14,271 nucleotides of DNA from Pseudomonadota bacterium. GTDB taxonomy: Bacteria > Pseudomonadota > Alphaproteobacteria > Rhizobiales > Beijerinckiaceae. Below the pieces are notes generated by a model. It had not been told where the DNA came from. It made no database searches and worked only from the letters and a program-made list of their open reading frames with translations. This document shows, piece by piece, positions 1 through 7,177 of the stretch (position 1 is the first letter of the stretch; each line of letters starts with the position of its first letter). A program made the position numbers and the translations under genes. Where the stretch lies: the NCBI GenBank assembly GCA_028876585.1, contig JAGWRL010000172.1:1-14271 (forward strand), given 5' to 3'.

Positions 1-944
1 AGGCCCATCACCGCGCCATATTCGTCCACCACCAGCGCCGAATGGGTCTTGCGGCGCAGGAACGCCTGCAATTGCGCGCGGCACGAGGTCGCGTCGGGGA
101 TGAACCAGGCGTCGAGCGCGATGTCGGCGGGGCGCAGTTTCGTGACGTCGCCGCCGGCGGCGGCATAGGCGCGGAACAGGTCCTTGATGTGCAGGATGCC
201 GATGATGTTGTCGGGGTCGCCGCGCCACAAAGGCATCCGCGTATAGGGGGAGGCGAGCGCCTCGGCCACCAGATCGGCGGGCGGCAGGTCGGCGTTGAGC
301 GTGCGCATCTTGGTGCGATGGATCATCACATCGCCGACCGGCACCTCCTCCAGTTCGAGCAGGCCGCCGAACATGTCGCGCTGGTCGCGCGCCACTTCGC
401 CCTCGCGATGCAGCATGTCGACCGCGCCGCGCAATTCCTCCGCGCCGGTCAGGCTCGGATCACGATCGGTCAGCCCGACGCCGCCCAGGTTGAGCACGAA
501 CCGCACGAACAGTTCGACCGCATGGACGATCGGCCCGAACACGGTGACGAAGAAGGCGACGATCGGCACGATCGTCAGCGCGACGCGATCGGGATAGGCG
601 ATGGCGATGGTCTTGGGCAGCACTTCGCCGAACACCACGATCAGCACGGTCATCACGGCGGTGGCGATGAGTTCGCCGTGCCGGCCGAGCGTTTCGACGA
701 AGATGCTGGTGGTGTAGGCGGTGGCGGCGATGGTGACGAGCTGGCCACCGAGCAGCATCGCGCTGATCAGCCGCCCCTTGTTGCCGGTGAGCCGGTTGGC
801 GAGCGCGGCGCGCTTGTCGCCCGCCGTCTCCAGCGCTTGCAACCGCGCGCGCGAGGCGGCGGTGAGCGAGGTTTCGGCGGCGGAGAAAAAGGCGGCGCCG
901 ATCAGGCAGAAGAAAATGACGAGCGCGGCGAGGGCGAGGGTCAT
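1..944 (-). CDS. CNNM/CorC (HlyC) family membrane protein with CBS domains, 3'-truncated by window edge
   Basis: Reading leftwards from the ATG at 944-942 gives at least 314 codons with no stop before the edge. Residues 1-150 are hydrophobic and match the DUF21/CNNM transmembrane domain: FFSAAETSLTAASR (19-32), a segment near 90-108, and the family signature GEVLPKTIA (106-114). From about 205 a CBS pair begins: VPVGDVMIHRTKM, then YTRMPLW and GILHIKDLF (249-257), and a second CBS repeat ending near VVDEYGAVMG at the edge. The C-terminal CorC_HlyC domain would lie outside. Family members are inner-membrane proteins proposed to move or sense Mg2+/Co2+; the 'hemolysin' name is historical and no haemolytic role is implied. 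It lies 55 bases after gltX on the same strand, so co-transcription is likely. The family call is firm; the transported ion is not visible from sequence. Confidence 0.9.
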   Translation of the reverse strand, partial: MTLALAALVIFFCLIGAAFFSAAETSLTAASRARLQALETAGDKRAALANRLTGNKGRLISAMLLGGQLVTIAATAYTTSIFVETLGRHGELIATAVMTVLIVVFGEVLPKTIAIAYPDRVALTIVPIVAFFVTVFGPIVHAVELFVRFVLNLGGVGLTDRDPSLTGAEELRGAVDMLHREGEVARDQRDMFGGLLELEEVPVGDVMIHRTKMRTLNADLPPADLVAEALASPYTRMPLWRGDPDNIIGILHIKDLFRAYAAAGGDVTKLRPADIALDAWFIPDATSCRAQLQAFLRRKTHSALVVDEYGAVMG

Positions 945-999
945 GCTTTGCTTCTAGCGACGCCGCGCGCGTAAATCGAGGGCGAGTTCGGCGGCCGCC

Positions 1000-2421
1000 T
1001 CAAGCCTTGGCCTGATCGCCGAGCCGGCCGAGGCTCTCCTCGCGCCCGAGCACGCTCAGCACGTCGAAGATGCCCGGCGAGGTGGTGCGGCCGGTCAAAG
1101 CGCAGCGCAAAGGCTGGGCGACCGTGCCGAGCTTGGCCCCGATTTCCTCGGCATAGGCGCGCACCACCGCCTCCGTCGTCGCCGCGCTCCAGTCCGCCAC
1201 CGCCTCCAGCCGCGGCAGCAGGTGCTTGACGTGCAGCCGGCCGCCGCGCGCCAGCATCTCCTCGGCCTTGGCGTCCATCGGCAGCGGCCGCCGCGCGAAC
1301 AGATATTGCGCGCCGTCGACCAGCTCCACCAGCGTCTTGGCGCGCTCGCGCAAGCCGGGGAAAGCGGCGGTCAGTTGCGCCGACTTGGCCGCGTCGAGCT
1401 GAGCCGCCATCTCCGGCCCGCCGGTGAGATAGGGCAGGGTCTTGAGGAACAAAGCCAGTAGCGCGTCATTGTCGGTCGCGCGCATGAAATGGCCGTTCAT
1501 GTTCTCCAGCTTGGCGTAATCGAACCGCGACGCCGAGCGGCCGACCGCGCCGAGATCGAAGGCGGCGATCATCTCGTCGGTCGAGAAGAACTCCTTGTCG
1601 CCGTGGCTCCAGCCGAGCCGGACGAGGTAATTGCGCAACGCCTCCGGCAGGTAGCCCATGGCGCGATAGGCGTCGACGCCGAGCGCGCCGTGCCGCTTCG
1701 ACAATTTCGCCCCGTCCGGCCCGTGGATCAGCGGGATATGCGCCCAAACCGGCACGTCCCAGTTGAGCGCCTGATAGATCTGGGTCTGCCGCGCGGCGTT
1801 GGTGAGATGGTCGTCGCCGCGAATCACATGGGTCACGCCCATGTCGTGATCGTCCACCACCACGGCCAGCATGTAGGTCGGGTTGCCGTCCGAGCGCAGC
1901 AGCACGAGATCGTCAAGGTCCTTGTTGGGGAAGGCGATTTTGCCCTGCACCTTGTCGTCGACCGGCGTATCGCCGTCCTGGCGGGCGCGCAGCCGGATGG
2001 TCGGGGCGACGCCGGCGGGCGCCTCGGCGGGGTCGCGGTCGCGCCAGCGCCCGTCGTAGCGCGGCGGCAGGCCGGCGGCGCGCTGTTTCTCACGCATTTC
2101 GGTTAGTTCGTCCTGGCTGCAATAGCAGCGATAGGCGGCGCCGGCCGCCAGCATCTGCATCGCCACCTCGCGATGGCGCTCGACGCGGGCGTATTGATGC
2201 ACCGCCTCGCCCTCCCAATCGAGGCCGAGCCATTTCAGCCCGTCGAGAATGGCGTCCACCGCCTCCGGCGTCGAGCGTTCGCGGTCGGTGTCCTCGATCC
2301 GCAGCAGGAATCTGCCGCCGACATGCTTGGCGTAGAGCCAGTTGAACAAAGCGGTGCGCGCCCCGCCGATGTGCAGAAAGCCGGTGGGCGAGGGGGCGAA
2401 GCGGGTGACGATGGCGGACAT
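1000..2421 (-). CDS. gltX: Glutamyl-tRNA synthetase (GltX)
   Basis: This 473-residue protein charges tRNA(Glu) with glutamate in the cytoplasm; in organisms lacking GlnRS the enzyme may also charge tRNA(Gln) for later amidation. Class I synthetase signatures are clear: [19 protein letters not shown] (8-26), which carries the HIGH-type motif as HIGG at 17-20, and KLSKR at 239-243 for the KMSKS loop. The GluRS-specific segment [13 protein letters not shown] (196-208) precedes the loop. The length is the usual one for bacterial GltX, and the C-terminal anticodon-binding part is complete (ending [14 protein letters not shown]...). The ATG at 2421-2419 sits just ahead of the conserved N-terminus. 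Many alphaproteobacteria carry two GltX copies; which one this is cannot be told here. The hicBA pair lies 77 bases upstream and the CorC-type gene 55 bases downstream on the same strand. Confidence 0.98.
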   Translation of the reverse strand: MSAIVTRFAPSPTGFLHIGGARTALFNWLYAKHVGGRFLLRIEDTDRERSTPEAVDAILDGLKWLGLDWEGEAVHQYARVERHREVAMQMLAAGAAYRCYCSQDELTEMREKQRAAGLPPRYDGRWRDRDPAEAPAGVAPTIRLRARQDGDTPVDDKVQGKIAFPNKDLDDLVLLRSDGNPTYMLAVVVDDHDMGVTHVIRGDDHLTNAARQTQIYQALNWDVPVWAHIPLIHGPDGAKLSKRHGALGVDAYRAMGYLPEALRNYLVRLGWSHGDKEFFSTDEMIAAFDLGAVGRSASRFDYAKLENMNGHFMRATDNDALLALFLKTLPYLTGGPEMAAQLDAAKSAQLTAAFPGLRERAKTLVELVDGAQYLFARRPLPMDAKAEEMLARGGRLHVKHLLPRLEAVADWSAATTEAVVRAYAEEIGAKLGTVAQPLRCALTGRTTSPGIFDVLSVLGREESLGRLGDQAKA

Positions 2422-2498
2422 GGCGGACTCGAGCGAACGGAGGCGGGCCTCTAGCAGATACGAGGCATTCGGACAAAGGCCGTGCGAGGCGGGGGCGG

Positions 2499-2711
2499 CT
2501 AGAGGTCTTCCGGGCTCAGTCCCGAGCGCTTCGCGATCCGCTCCAACATCCGCGGACCGATTTCATCCCCGTCGTGGAAGGCGAATACAAGGTCGGGCCA
2601 ACCGTCCCGTTCCAGCGTGGCGTGAGACCCGGTCTGGCGCTTCAGCCGCCAACCGATCCGCCTCAGCGCTTCGAACACGCGACGCGCCTTGGCCGCGCCA
2701 AACCGGCTCAC
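2499..2711 (-). CDS. hicA: HicA-family toxin (mRNA interferase)
   Basis: A 70-residue basic protein with the HicA fold signature: a helix ([14 protein letters not shown], 8-21), then the catalytic-site strand [13 protein letters not shown] (23-35) with the conserved GSH at 28-30, then [24 protein letters not shown] (41-64). HicA proteins bind and cut mRNA through the conserved histidine, here H30, so the active site looks intact. It starts with GTG; its first base overlaps hicB in a GTGA arrangement (2708-2711), which implies translational coupling. The hicB-first order is the less classical but well-known one for this family. The product is closer to full length than most degraded TA remnants. 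Function is inferred from family; toxicity is not shown by sequence. Confidence 0.92.
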   Translation of the reverse strand: MSRFGAAKARRVFEALRRIGWRLKRQTGSHATLERDGWPDLVFAFHDGDEIGPRMLERIAKRSGLSPEDL

Positions 2712-2914
2712 TCCGCCGCAAGCAACAATTGAATCGCCATTGGCGACGCCTCGTCATTTTCCAGGCGCTCGGCAAGCACCCGCAAGGCAAGCGCCTCCGC
2801 CTTCGCCATCGCGACCTCGCGGGTTGGACCATAGGCCATCGCGCCCTCGATTTCCGGCACTTCGGCCAACCAACGACCGTCAGTTTCCTGTTCAGTCTCC
2901 AAAGTTAAATTCAT
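2708..2914 (-). CDS. hicB: HicB-family antitoxin
   Basis: A 68-residue acidic protein with the HicB partial RNase H-like fold: a first strand (MNLTLETEQE), the signature DGRWLAEVPEIEGAMAYGPT (12-31), and a helix (REVAMAKAEALALRVLAERLE, 32-52). It should bind and neutralise the HicA encoded directly after it. No ribbon-helix-helix or helix-turn-helix tail is visible after residue 55, so autoregulation by direct DNA binding is less certain than for the longer HicB proteins. The ATG at 2914-2912 has a good GAGGA ribosome site 7 bases upstream. A possible -10 (TATGAT) lies on this strand at 2967-2962, without a clear -35. The stop codon overlaps the GTG start of hicA. Confidence 0.9.
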   Translation of the reverse strand: MNLTLETEQETDGRWLAEVPEIEGAMAYGPTREVAMAKAEALALRVLAERLENDEASPMAIQLLLAAE

Positions 2915-2961
2915 GGCAAGTTCCTCGGTCGGAATCGCAAATCGCCGCCAACATTAAACAT

Positions 2962-2967
2962 ATCATA
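2962..2967 (-). promoter_or_regulatory. Possible -10 element for hicBA
   Basis: On the minus strand this reads TATGAT, five of six matches to the sigma70 -10 consensus, about 50 bases before the hicB start in a locally AT-rich patch (2950-2970). No convincing -35 lies 16-18 bases upstream (ACGGAG at 17), so the call is weak. Confidence 0.3.
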
Positions 2968-3058
2968 CTTGTCGCCCTTTCTTCCTCCGTCTCGGCGCAG
3001 CGCCGGTCGAGGAGCGGGCGAAGCGACCGTCGACGGCGGATGTGAGAGGTTCTCGCGA

Positions 3059-3349
3059 CTAGGGCAGCGAATGGACGATGACCGGCCCGGCGGTGGCGCG
3101 CGCCGGCTCAGCCACCAGCGGGCCGAGGTGCTTCTCGATCCAGGCGAGCGCGCGCCGGTTCGATTCCTCGGCCCCCTCGACCGAATTGAAGATGCTGATC
3201 GCGGTGACGGTGTCGTCGGGGGCGTAGATCACGTAATAGCCCATGAATCCGGGCACGCCGCTGATGATGGGGACCGCGCCCTTGATCTTTTGCGCGAGTT
3301 CGTCCGATTTGCCGGCCTTCGCCTTGAACTGTCGCAGCGCAGCATACAT
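3059..3349 (-). CDS. Small ABM-fold (dimeric alpha/beta barrel) protein
   Basis: A 96-residue protein with the layout of antibiotic-biosynthesis-monooxygenase-like proteins: an opening strand (MYAALRQFKAK), a helix (DELAQKIKGAVPIISG), a central strand (FMGYYVIYAPDDTVTAISIFNS) and a helix (VEGAEESNRRALAWIEKHL). Members usually dimerise into an alpha/beta barrel; some are monooxygenases, many have no known activity, and no catalytic residues can be assigned here. The ATG at 3349-3347 was preferred over an in-frame TTG five codons upstream because GGGAGAG lies 7 bases before it. It begins 42 bases after xth on the same strand, so the two are probably co-transcribed. No link between the two functions is apparent. 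Confidence 0.8.
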   Translation of the reverse strand: MYAALRQFKAKAGKSDELAQKIKGAVPIISGVPGFMGYYVIYAPDDTVTAISIFNSVEGAEESNRRALAWIEKHLGPLVAEPARATAGPVIVHSLP

Positions 3350-3391
3350 GGCTTTCTCTCCCAACTAGGCTCGCAAAGGGTTTGTGACCTT

Positions 3392-4201
3392 TCAATCTCG
3401 CAAGGCGATCCTGACTGGCGTGTGGTCGGACGCCTTCTCCCGCCCCCGCATGGCCTTGTCGATGGTCGCCGTGGCCAGACGGTCGGCGGCTTGCGGCGAC
3501 AGCAGCAGGTGATCGATGCGGATGCCGTTGTTGCGCTGCCAGGCGCCGGCCTGATAATCCCAAAAGGTGAAGAGCCCGCCCGCGTCGCTGGTCGCGCGCA
3601 AGGCGTCGGTGAAGCCGAGCGCCAGCAATTCCTGAAATTTGGCGCGCGTCTGCGGCAGAAACAGCGCGTCGCCAGTCCATTGCTCCGGGTGCGCCGCGTC
3701 GAGCGGGGCGGGGATGACGTTGTAGTCGCCGGCGATCACCAGCGGCTCTTCGTAGTCCAGCAGTTTTCGCGCATGGCGGATCAGCCGGTCCATGAAGGCG
3801 AGTTTGTAGTCGTATTTCTCCGTCCCCACCGGGTTGCCGTTGGGCAGATAGAGGCTCGCCAGCCGCAGCACCGTTTTGCCCCAGGGGATGACGGCTTCGA
3901 GATAGCGCGACTGGACGTCGTTCTCGTCGCCGGGCAGGCCGCGCTCCACTTCGAGCGGATGTTTCGACAGGATCGCGACGCCGTTGAACGTCTTCTGCCC
4001 GTGGGTGGCGATGTTGTAGCCGAGCGCCTCGATCTCCTCGCGCGGAAAGGCGTCGTCCTGGCACTTGATCTCCTGCAGACAGATCGCGTCCGGCGCGACC
4101 TCGCGCAAATAGTCGAGCAGGTGCGGCAGACGCTGGCGCACCGAATTGACGTTCCAAGTCGCGATGATCAGGGCGGAACTCCGGGGTTGGCGGACGAGCA
4201 T
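3392..4201 (-). CDS. xth: Exodeoxyribonuclease III (Xth, AP endonuclease family)
   Basis: The protein is 269 residues from the ATG used here (E. coli Xth is 268). It is a Mg2+-dependent DNase acting at abasic sites and 3' ends in base-excision repair. Signatures in order: IATWNVNSVRQRL (Mg/phosphate-binding Asn), ICLQEIKCQD with the metal-binding Glu, FNGVAILSK, the active-site Tyr region SLYLPNGNPVGTEKY, VIAGDYNVIP with the Asp/Asn pair, WRN-like QRNNGIRIDHLLLS and the final SDHTPV with the catalytic His. All catalytic motifs are present. The start is uncertain: the ATG at 4201-4199 has no clear ribosome site and gives a ten-residue extension before LIIATWNVN, whereas a CTG at 4171-4169 has GGAG 7 bases before it and gives the exact N-terminus usual for the family. 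It is divergent to the nucleotidyltransferase gene, with 72 bases between them. Confidence 0.96.
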   Translation of the reverse strand: MLVRQPRSSALIIATWNVNSVRQRLPHLLDYLREVAPDAICLQEIKCQDDAFPREEIEALGYNIATHGQKTFNGVAILSKHPLEVERGLPGDENDVQSRYLEAVIPWGKTVLRLASLYLPNGNPVGTEKYDYKLAFMDRLIRHARKLLDYEEPLVIAGDYNVIPAPLDAAHPEQWTGDALFLPQTRAKFQELLALGFTDALRATSDAGGLFTFWDYQAGAWQRNNGIRIDHLLLSPQAADRLATATIDKAMRGREKASDHTPVRIALRD

Positions 4202-4273
4202 CGCATATTCGGCCGGCGACCACCAAGCGGGCGGAGTCGAAGCCCGGCCGTTTTCGTGGTAAAAGCGCCAGCG

Positions 4274-4570
4274 ATGACCAGACAGGATGTCCTCGATCGG
4301 CTGCGGCAAAACGAGCCGGCGCTGCGCGCGCGCGGCGTGACCCACGCCGCCTTGTTCGGATCGGTGGCGCGCGGCGAGCAGCGGCCCGACAGCGATATCG
4401 ACATCATGGTCGAGATCGCGGCGGACGCGCCGGTTGGCGTATTTGAATACGTGGGCATCGTTCAGTTCATCGAACGCATGTTTCCAACGCGCGTGGATGT
4501 CGTCGACCGCGCGGGCTTGAAACATTATGTACGTCCTCAGGCCGAACGCGACGCCGTCTATGCTTTCTGA
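4274..4570 (+). CDS. MNT-type nucleotidyltransferase domain protein (MntA/Pol-beta superfamily)
   Basis: A 98-residue protein with the minimal nucleotidyltransferase core: the G-S-x10-D-x-D motif, GSVARGEQRPDSDID at 29-43 with D41 and D43, and a third acidic strand RVDVVD (73-78) supplying the likely third metal ligand. In the MntA/HepT toxin-antitoxin family the MntA partner transfers AMP onto the HEPN toxin HepT. No HEPN gene lies next to it: the left neighbour is divergent xth and the right neighbour is an inverted-repeat element. It may be an orphan or the remains of a HEPN/MNT pair. The ATG at 4274 is the first that fits the family; the long upstream in-frame extension is antisense to xth and is discounted. 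Ribosome site is weak. Catalytic residues appear intact, so I call it a gene and not a pseudogene. Confidence 0.85.
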   Translation: MTRQDVLDRLRQNEPALRARGVTHAALFGSVARGEQRPDSDIDIMVEIAADAPVGVFEYVGIVQFIERMFPTRVDVVDRAGLKHYVRPQAERDAVYAF

Positions 4571-4615
4571 ATCTCCCGGCTTCACTTTGGCTGGGCGCTG
4601 CCCTAGTTGAACGGG

Positions 4616-4721
4616 CGTCATTGCGAGCGCAGCGAAGCAATCCATGTTTCCGCTGAGCCGCATTATCCTGCTTGCCGACGATCGCGTCGAGATGGATTGC
4701 TTCGCTGCGCTCGCAATGACG
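4616..4721. repeat. Perfect 30-base inverted repeat, MITE/REP-like element
   Basis: Left arm 4616-4645 and right arm 4692-4721 are exact reverse complements over 30 bases, separated by 46 bases. Arms read CGTCATTGCGAGCGCAGCGA and on to CAATCCA. As recalled knowledge, close variants of this arm sequence are scattered in many copies through alphaproteobacterial genomes, consistent with a palindromic or MITE-like dispersed repeat. No transposase is encoded inside. It lies in the gap between the nucleotidyltransferase and rlmN and could also fold as a long hairpin in any transcript through it. The rest of 4571-4888 holds no gene that I can support. Confidence 0.85.
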
Positions 4722-4874
4722 GAGATTTCTTATTTAACCTGCTATCGGCGCCAGTACAGCGGTGTCGCTGACATAAGGGTATTACGCAGTTCGCGAAAGT
4801 CTGCCGCCGCACCGAGCGACGAACGCGCCCGAACGCGATCCTAATCACCCGGCTGGCCGAAGCGCGCTCGCGCC

Positions 4875-4880
4875 TATAAA
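4875..4880 (+). promoter_or_regulatory. Possible -10 element for rlmN
   Basis: TATAAA stands only 9 bases before the rlmN ATG (4889). If used, the transcript would be nearly leaderless. No good -35 is visible at the usual spacing (GCTGGC). It is equally possible that this is a chance AT-rich stretch and that the promoter lies further up near 4740-4790. Weak call. Confidence 0.25.
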
Positions 4881-4888
4881 TAGCTCCC

Positions 4889-6064
4889 ATGACCGACAGC
4901 AAACCGAGCCTCGCCGGCGCCACGCGCGCCGAACTCGTCGCAGCCCTCGCCGAAGTGGGCGTGCCCGAGCGCGAGCGGCGTATGCGCTCGGCGCAGCTGT
5001 GGCACTGGATCTATCATCGCGGCGCAAGCGATTTCTCCGCCATGCGCAACATCGCCCGGCCGCTCTTGGAGACGCTGGCGGATCGGTTCACGCTGGCGCG
5101 GCCGCAGATCGTCGCCGAGCAGGTGTCGGCCGACGGCACCCGCAAATGGCTGCTGCGGATGCCGGCCAAGGGGCCGCATGACAAGGGCGCCGAGATCGAG
5201 TGCGTCTATATCCCCGAGAGCGACCGCGGCACGCTGTGCGTCTCAAGCCAGGTCGGCTGCACGCTCAAATGCACCTTCTGCCATACGGGCACGCAAGGAT
5301 GGGCGCGCAACCTGTCGGCGGCGGAGATCGTCGGCCAGGTGATGGTGGCGCGCGACCGGCTCGGCGATTTTCCCGGCGGCGTCGCGCCGACCGACGGCCT
5401 CGTGCCTTCGGGCGAGGGCGTGCGCGCGGTGAGCAACATCGTGTTCATGGGGCAGGGCGAGCCGCTGTATAATTTCGACGGCGTGCGCGACGCGATATCG
5501 GTGCTGACGGACGGGGAGGGGCTGTCGCTGTCGAAGCGGCGGATCACCGTCTCCACCTCCGGCGTCACGCCCGAGATGGGGCGGCTCGGCGACGAATGCG
5601 GCACGATGCTCGCCGTCTCCCTGCACGCGACCAACGATCCCCTGCGCGACAAACTGGTGCCGCTCAACCGCAAATACCCAATTCAGCAATTGATGCAGGC
5701 GTGCCGCGACTATCCCGGCGCCTCCAACGCGCGCCGCATCACGTTCGAATATGTGATGCTGAAGGGCGTCAACGATTCTCCCGCCGAAGCGCGCGCGCTG
5801 GTCAGGCTGTTGCAGGGGCTGCCGGCCAAGATCAACCTGATCCCGTTCAATCCCTGGCCCGGCAGCCCTTACGAATGTTCGGACTGGGAGACGATCGAGC
5901 GCTTTTCCGAGATCGTGTTCAACGCCGGCTACGCCAGCCCCGTGCGCACGCCGCGCGGCCGCGACATTCAGGCCGCCTGCGGACAGTTGAAGAGCGACAC
6001 CGAGCGGGTGCGGGCGCGGGCGCGGCTGATGCTGGAGGAGAGCCTCGTCAACGGGCTCGATTGA
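4889..6064 (+). CDS. rlmN: Dual-specificity RNA (adenine-C2) methyltransferase RlmN
   Basis: A 391-residue radical-SAM enzyme that methylates C2 of A2503 in 23S rRNA and A37 in some tRNAs. Visible signatures: the N-terminal RNA-binding part with LWHWIYHRG (37-45); the [4Fe-4S] motif CTLKCTFC with C124, C128 and C131; the upstream Cys C117; the SAM-binding GQGEP (188-192); STSGVTP (222-228); and the C-terminal Cys C364 in AACGQL, the position that carries the methyl intermediate in E. coli. All four mechanistic features are therefore present. Length is normal for the alphaproteobacterial form. It is followed 6 bases later by the DUF1489 gene, so the two are probably one operon. A close paralogue, Cfr, differs in sequence context; RlmN is the better match. 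Confidence 0.98.
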   Translation: MTDSKPSLAGATRAELVAALAEVGVPERERRMRSAQLWHWIYHRGASDFSAMRNIARPLLETLADRFTLARPQIVAEQVSADGTRKWLLRMPAKGPHDKGAEIECVYIPESDRGTLCVSSQVGCTLKCTFCHTGTQGWARNLSAAEIVGQVMVARDRLGDFPGGVAPTDGLVPSGEGVRAVSNIVFMGQGEPLYNFDGVRDAISVLTDGEGLSLSKRRITVSTSGVTPEMGRLGDECGTMLAVSLHATNDPLRDKLVPLNRKYPIQQLMQACRDYPGASNARRITFEYVMLKGVNDSPAEARALVRLLQGLPAKINLIPFNPWPGSPYECSDWETIERFSEIVFNAGYASPVRTPRGRDIQAACGQLKSDTERVRARARLMLEESLVNGLD

Positions 6065-6070
6065 GCGCCG

Positions 6071-6502
6071 ATGCCGCTGCATCTGCTAAAACTGTGCGTC
6101 GGCGCCGATTCCGTCGCCGACCTCGAAGGATGGGTCGGGCAGCGGGTGCACGAACGCGTCGCCAGGCGCGAGCGGCCGCGCTCGCTGCATGTCACCCGGA
6201 TGGTGCCCTCCCGCGCGGCGGAAATCGTCGACGGCGGCTCGCTGTACTGGATCATCAAGGGCCAGCTCGCGGCGCGGCAGCGGGTGCTGGAGATCGAGCC
6301 GTTCGTCGATGTCGACGGCATAGGGCGCTGCCGTCTCTGGCTCGATCCCGCCGTGGTCAAAGTGGCGCCGCGGCCGATGCGGCCGTTTCAGGGCTGGCGC
6401 TATTTCGCCGCCAAGGATGCGCCGGCCGATCTCGGCGGCTCCGGCGCGGGCGAGATGCCGGAGGAACTGCGCCGTTCGCTGGGCGAACTCGGGCTATTGT
6501 GA
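6071..6502 (+). CDS. DUF1489 family protein
   Basis: A 143-residue soluble protein matching the alphaproteobacterial DUF1489 family: the opening MPLHLLKLCVGADSVADLEGW-type N-terminus, HVTRMVPSRAAEIVDGGSLYWIIKG in the middle (40-64), and RPFQGWRYFAAKDAPADL near the C-terminus. The family is of unknown function; no catalytic motif can be pointed to. Its start lies 6 bases after the rlmN stop, and the same pairing with rlmN is, to my recollection, frequent in this class, which suggests a link to RNA modification or simple co-regulation. Its last 9 bases overlap the end of the convergent lipoprotein gene. Confidence 0.88.
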   Translation: MPLHLLKLCVGADSVADLEGWVGQRVHERVARRERPRSLHVTRMVPSRAAEIVDGGSLYWIIKGQLAARQRVLEIEPFVDVDGIGRCRLWLDPAVVKVAPRPMRPFQGWRYFAAKDAPADLGGSGAGEMPEELRRSLGELGLL

Positions 6503-6883
6503 GCGCTCAAGGCATTGCCGCACGGCGATCTCGCATCGCTCGCCCTGCGGCAGCGGACGCCCGCGCGAATCGGCGTAGGCGATGCCGCGCACGCCGTGGC
6601 TGTCGATGGTGAAACGGGCCTCGCAATCGCCGTCGGGGGCCGAGAAGGTCGCGCGCTCGTCCGCCCCGACCGCCGGCAGCCAGCCCTCGACCCGCAACCG
6701 CCCGACGCGATAGACCCAGATCTGCTCGACGCCGACGGGAATTCGCTGGTCCGGCGGGCCGAAACAGGCGCGGATTTTCGCCGCCGGACGGTTGAACAGA
6801 TAGGTCTCGCCGAGTTGGGCCTCGTCGGGCGCGCAGCCGGCGAGCGCCAGGACCGCGACGCCAATACATGTCCGCCAAATCAT
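6494..6883 (-). CDS. Small predicted lipoprotein of unknown function
   Basis: A 129-residue protein with a lipoprotein signal: MIWRT, a hydrophobic stretch, then the lipobox LAGC with the modified Cys at 17. The mature part has YLFNRPAAKIRACFGPPDQR (about 28-47) and IWVYRVGR (55-62), suggestive of small outer-membrane-assembly-like lipoproteins that begin with a 'fold-and-compare' strand pattern, but I do not recognise the family. Four more cysteines follow (about 39, 87, 117 and 124), which may form disulphides in the periplasm. The gene is convergent with DUF1489 (9-base overlap) and divergent from the small membrane protein at 6955, with a long palindrome between the two starts. Confidence 0.7.
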   Translation of the reverse strand: MIWRTCIGVAVLALAGCAPDEAQLGETYLFNRPAAKIRACFGPPDQRIPVGVEQIWVYRVGRLRVEGWLPAVGADERATFSAPDGDCEARFTIDSHGVRGIAYADSRGRPLPQGERCEIAVRQCLERSQ

Positions 6884-6899
6884 GCCACGGCTTTAGGCG

Positions 6900-6938
6900 A
6901 GCGCCGCCGCCGCGTCCACTGGACGCGGCGGCGGCGCT
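6900..6938. promoter_or_regulatory. Long GC-rich palindrome between divergent genes
   Basis: Arms of 19 bases (6900-6918 and 6920-6938) are exact reverse complements around a single central base at 6919. The left arm is AGCGCCGCCGCCGCGTCCA. The palindrome fills most of the 71-base gap between the divergent starts at 6883 and 6955. In RNA from either strand it would give a very stable hairpin, ending 16 bases before both start codons. It could be an operator, a leader hairpin limiting translation of both genes, or a repeat-derived palindrome. No promoter elements are visible outside it, so they may overlap it. Confidence 0.6.
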
Positions 6939-6954
6939 GGGGCACGAAGGCGCC

Positions 6955-7134
6955 ATGAGCGACGATTCCGAGGAGACGGCCCGCTGGCGACAGACCCTGG
7001 TCGGGCTGGTCGTCGTCGTCCTGCTGCTGGTCGCGGGCTGGTGGGTGATGAGCGATTTGCAGCATCACCGCGAGATCGACAATTGCATCGCCTCGGGACG
7101 GCGCGACTGCGTGCCGCTGGAGACGGGGAAATGA
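6955..7134 (+). CDS. Small single-span membrane protein
   Basis: A 59-residue protein: a charged N-terminus (MSDDSEETARWRQT), one transmembrane helix (LVGLVVVVLLLVAGWWVM, about 15-32) and a short tail containing two cysteines (NCIASGRRDC, 42-51) likely in the periplasm, an N-in topology. The family is not one I recognise. An ATG start at 6955 was chosen; an upstream in-frame start at 6868 would read through the palindrome and is not supported. GAAGG lies 7-11 bases before the ATG. It is too small for a firm functional call, but the clean topology and conserved-looking Cys pair argue for a real gene. Confidence 0.65.
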   Translation: MSDDSEETARWRQTLVGLVVVVLLLVAGWWVMSDLQHHREIDNCIASGRRDCVPLETGK

Positions 7135-7177
7135 TGCGGCCTTTCGGTTGAAGTCCGCGCGCGCCCCCCCTCCCTGA

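Noticed and set aside
42..974. Open frame of 310 codons on the plus strand
   Set aside because: It is antisense to the CNNM/CorC gene, is rich in Arg/Gly/Asp/His with no family features, and comes from the high-GC codon pattern of the true gene.
2969..4273. Long plus-strand in-frame extension upstream of the nucleotidyltransferase
   Set aside because: It is antisense to the ABM-fold gene and xth; only the last 98 codons carry family motifs.
4202..4663. N-terminal extension of xth into the nucleotidyltransferase and repeat region
   Set aside because: No family similarity, antisense to the nucleotidyltransferase gene, and partly formed by the inverted-repeat arm.
4616..4721. CRISPR-like or phage attachment site interpretation of the inverted repeat
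   Set aside because: There are only two arms in opposite orientation, with no direct repeats, spacers, integrase or cas genes nearby.
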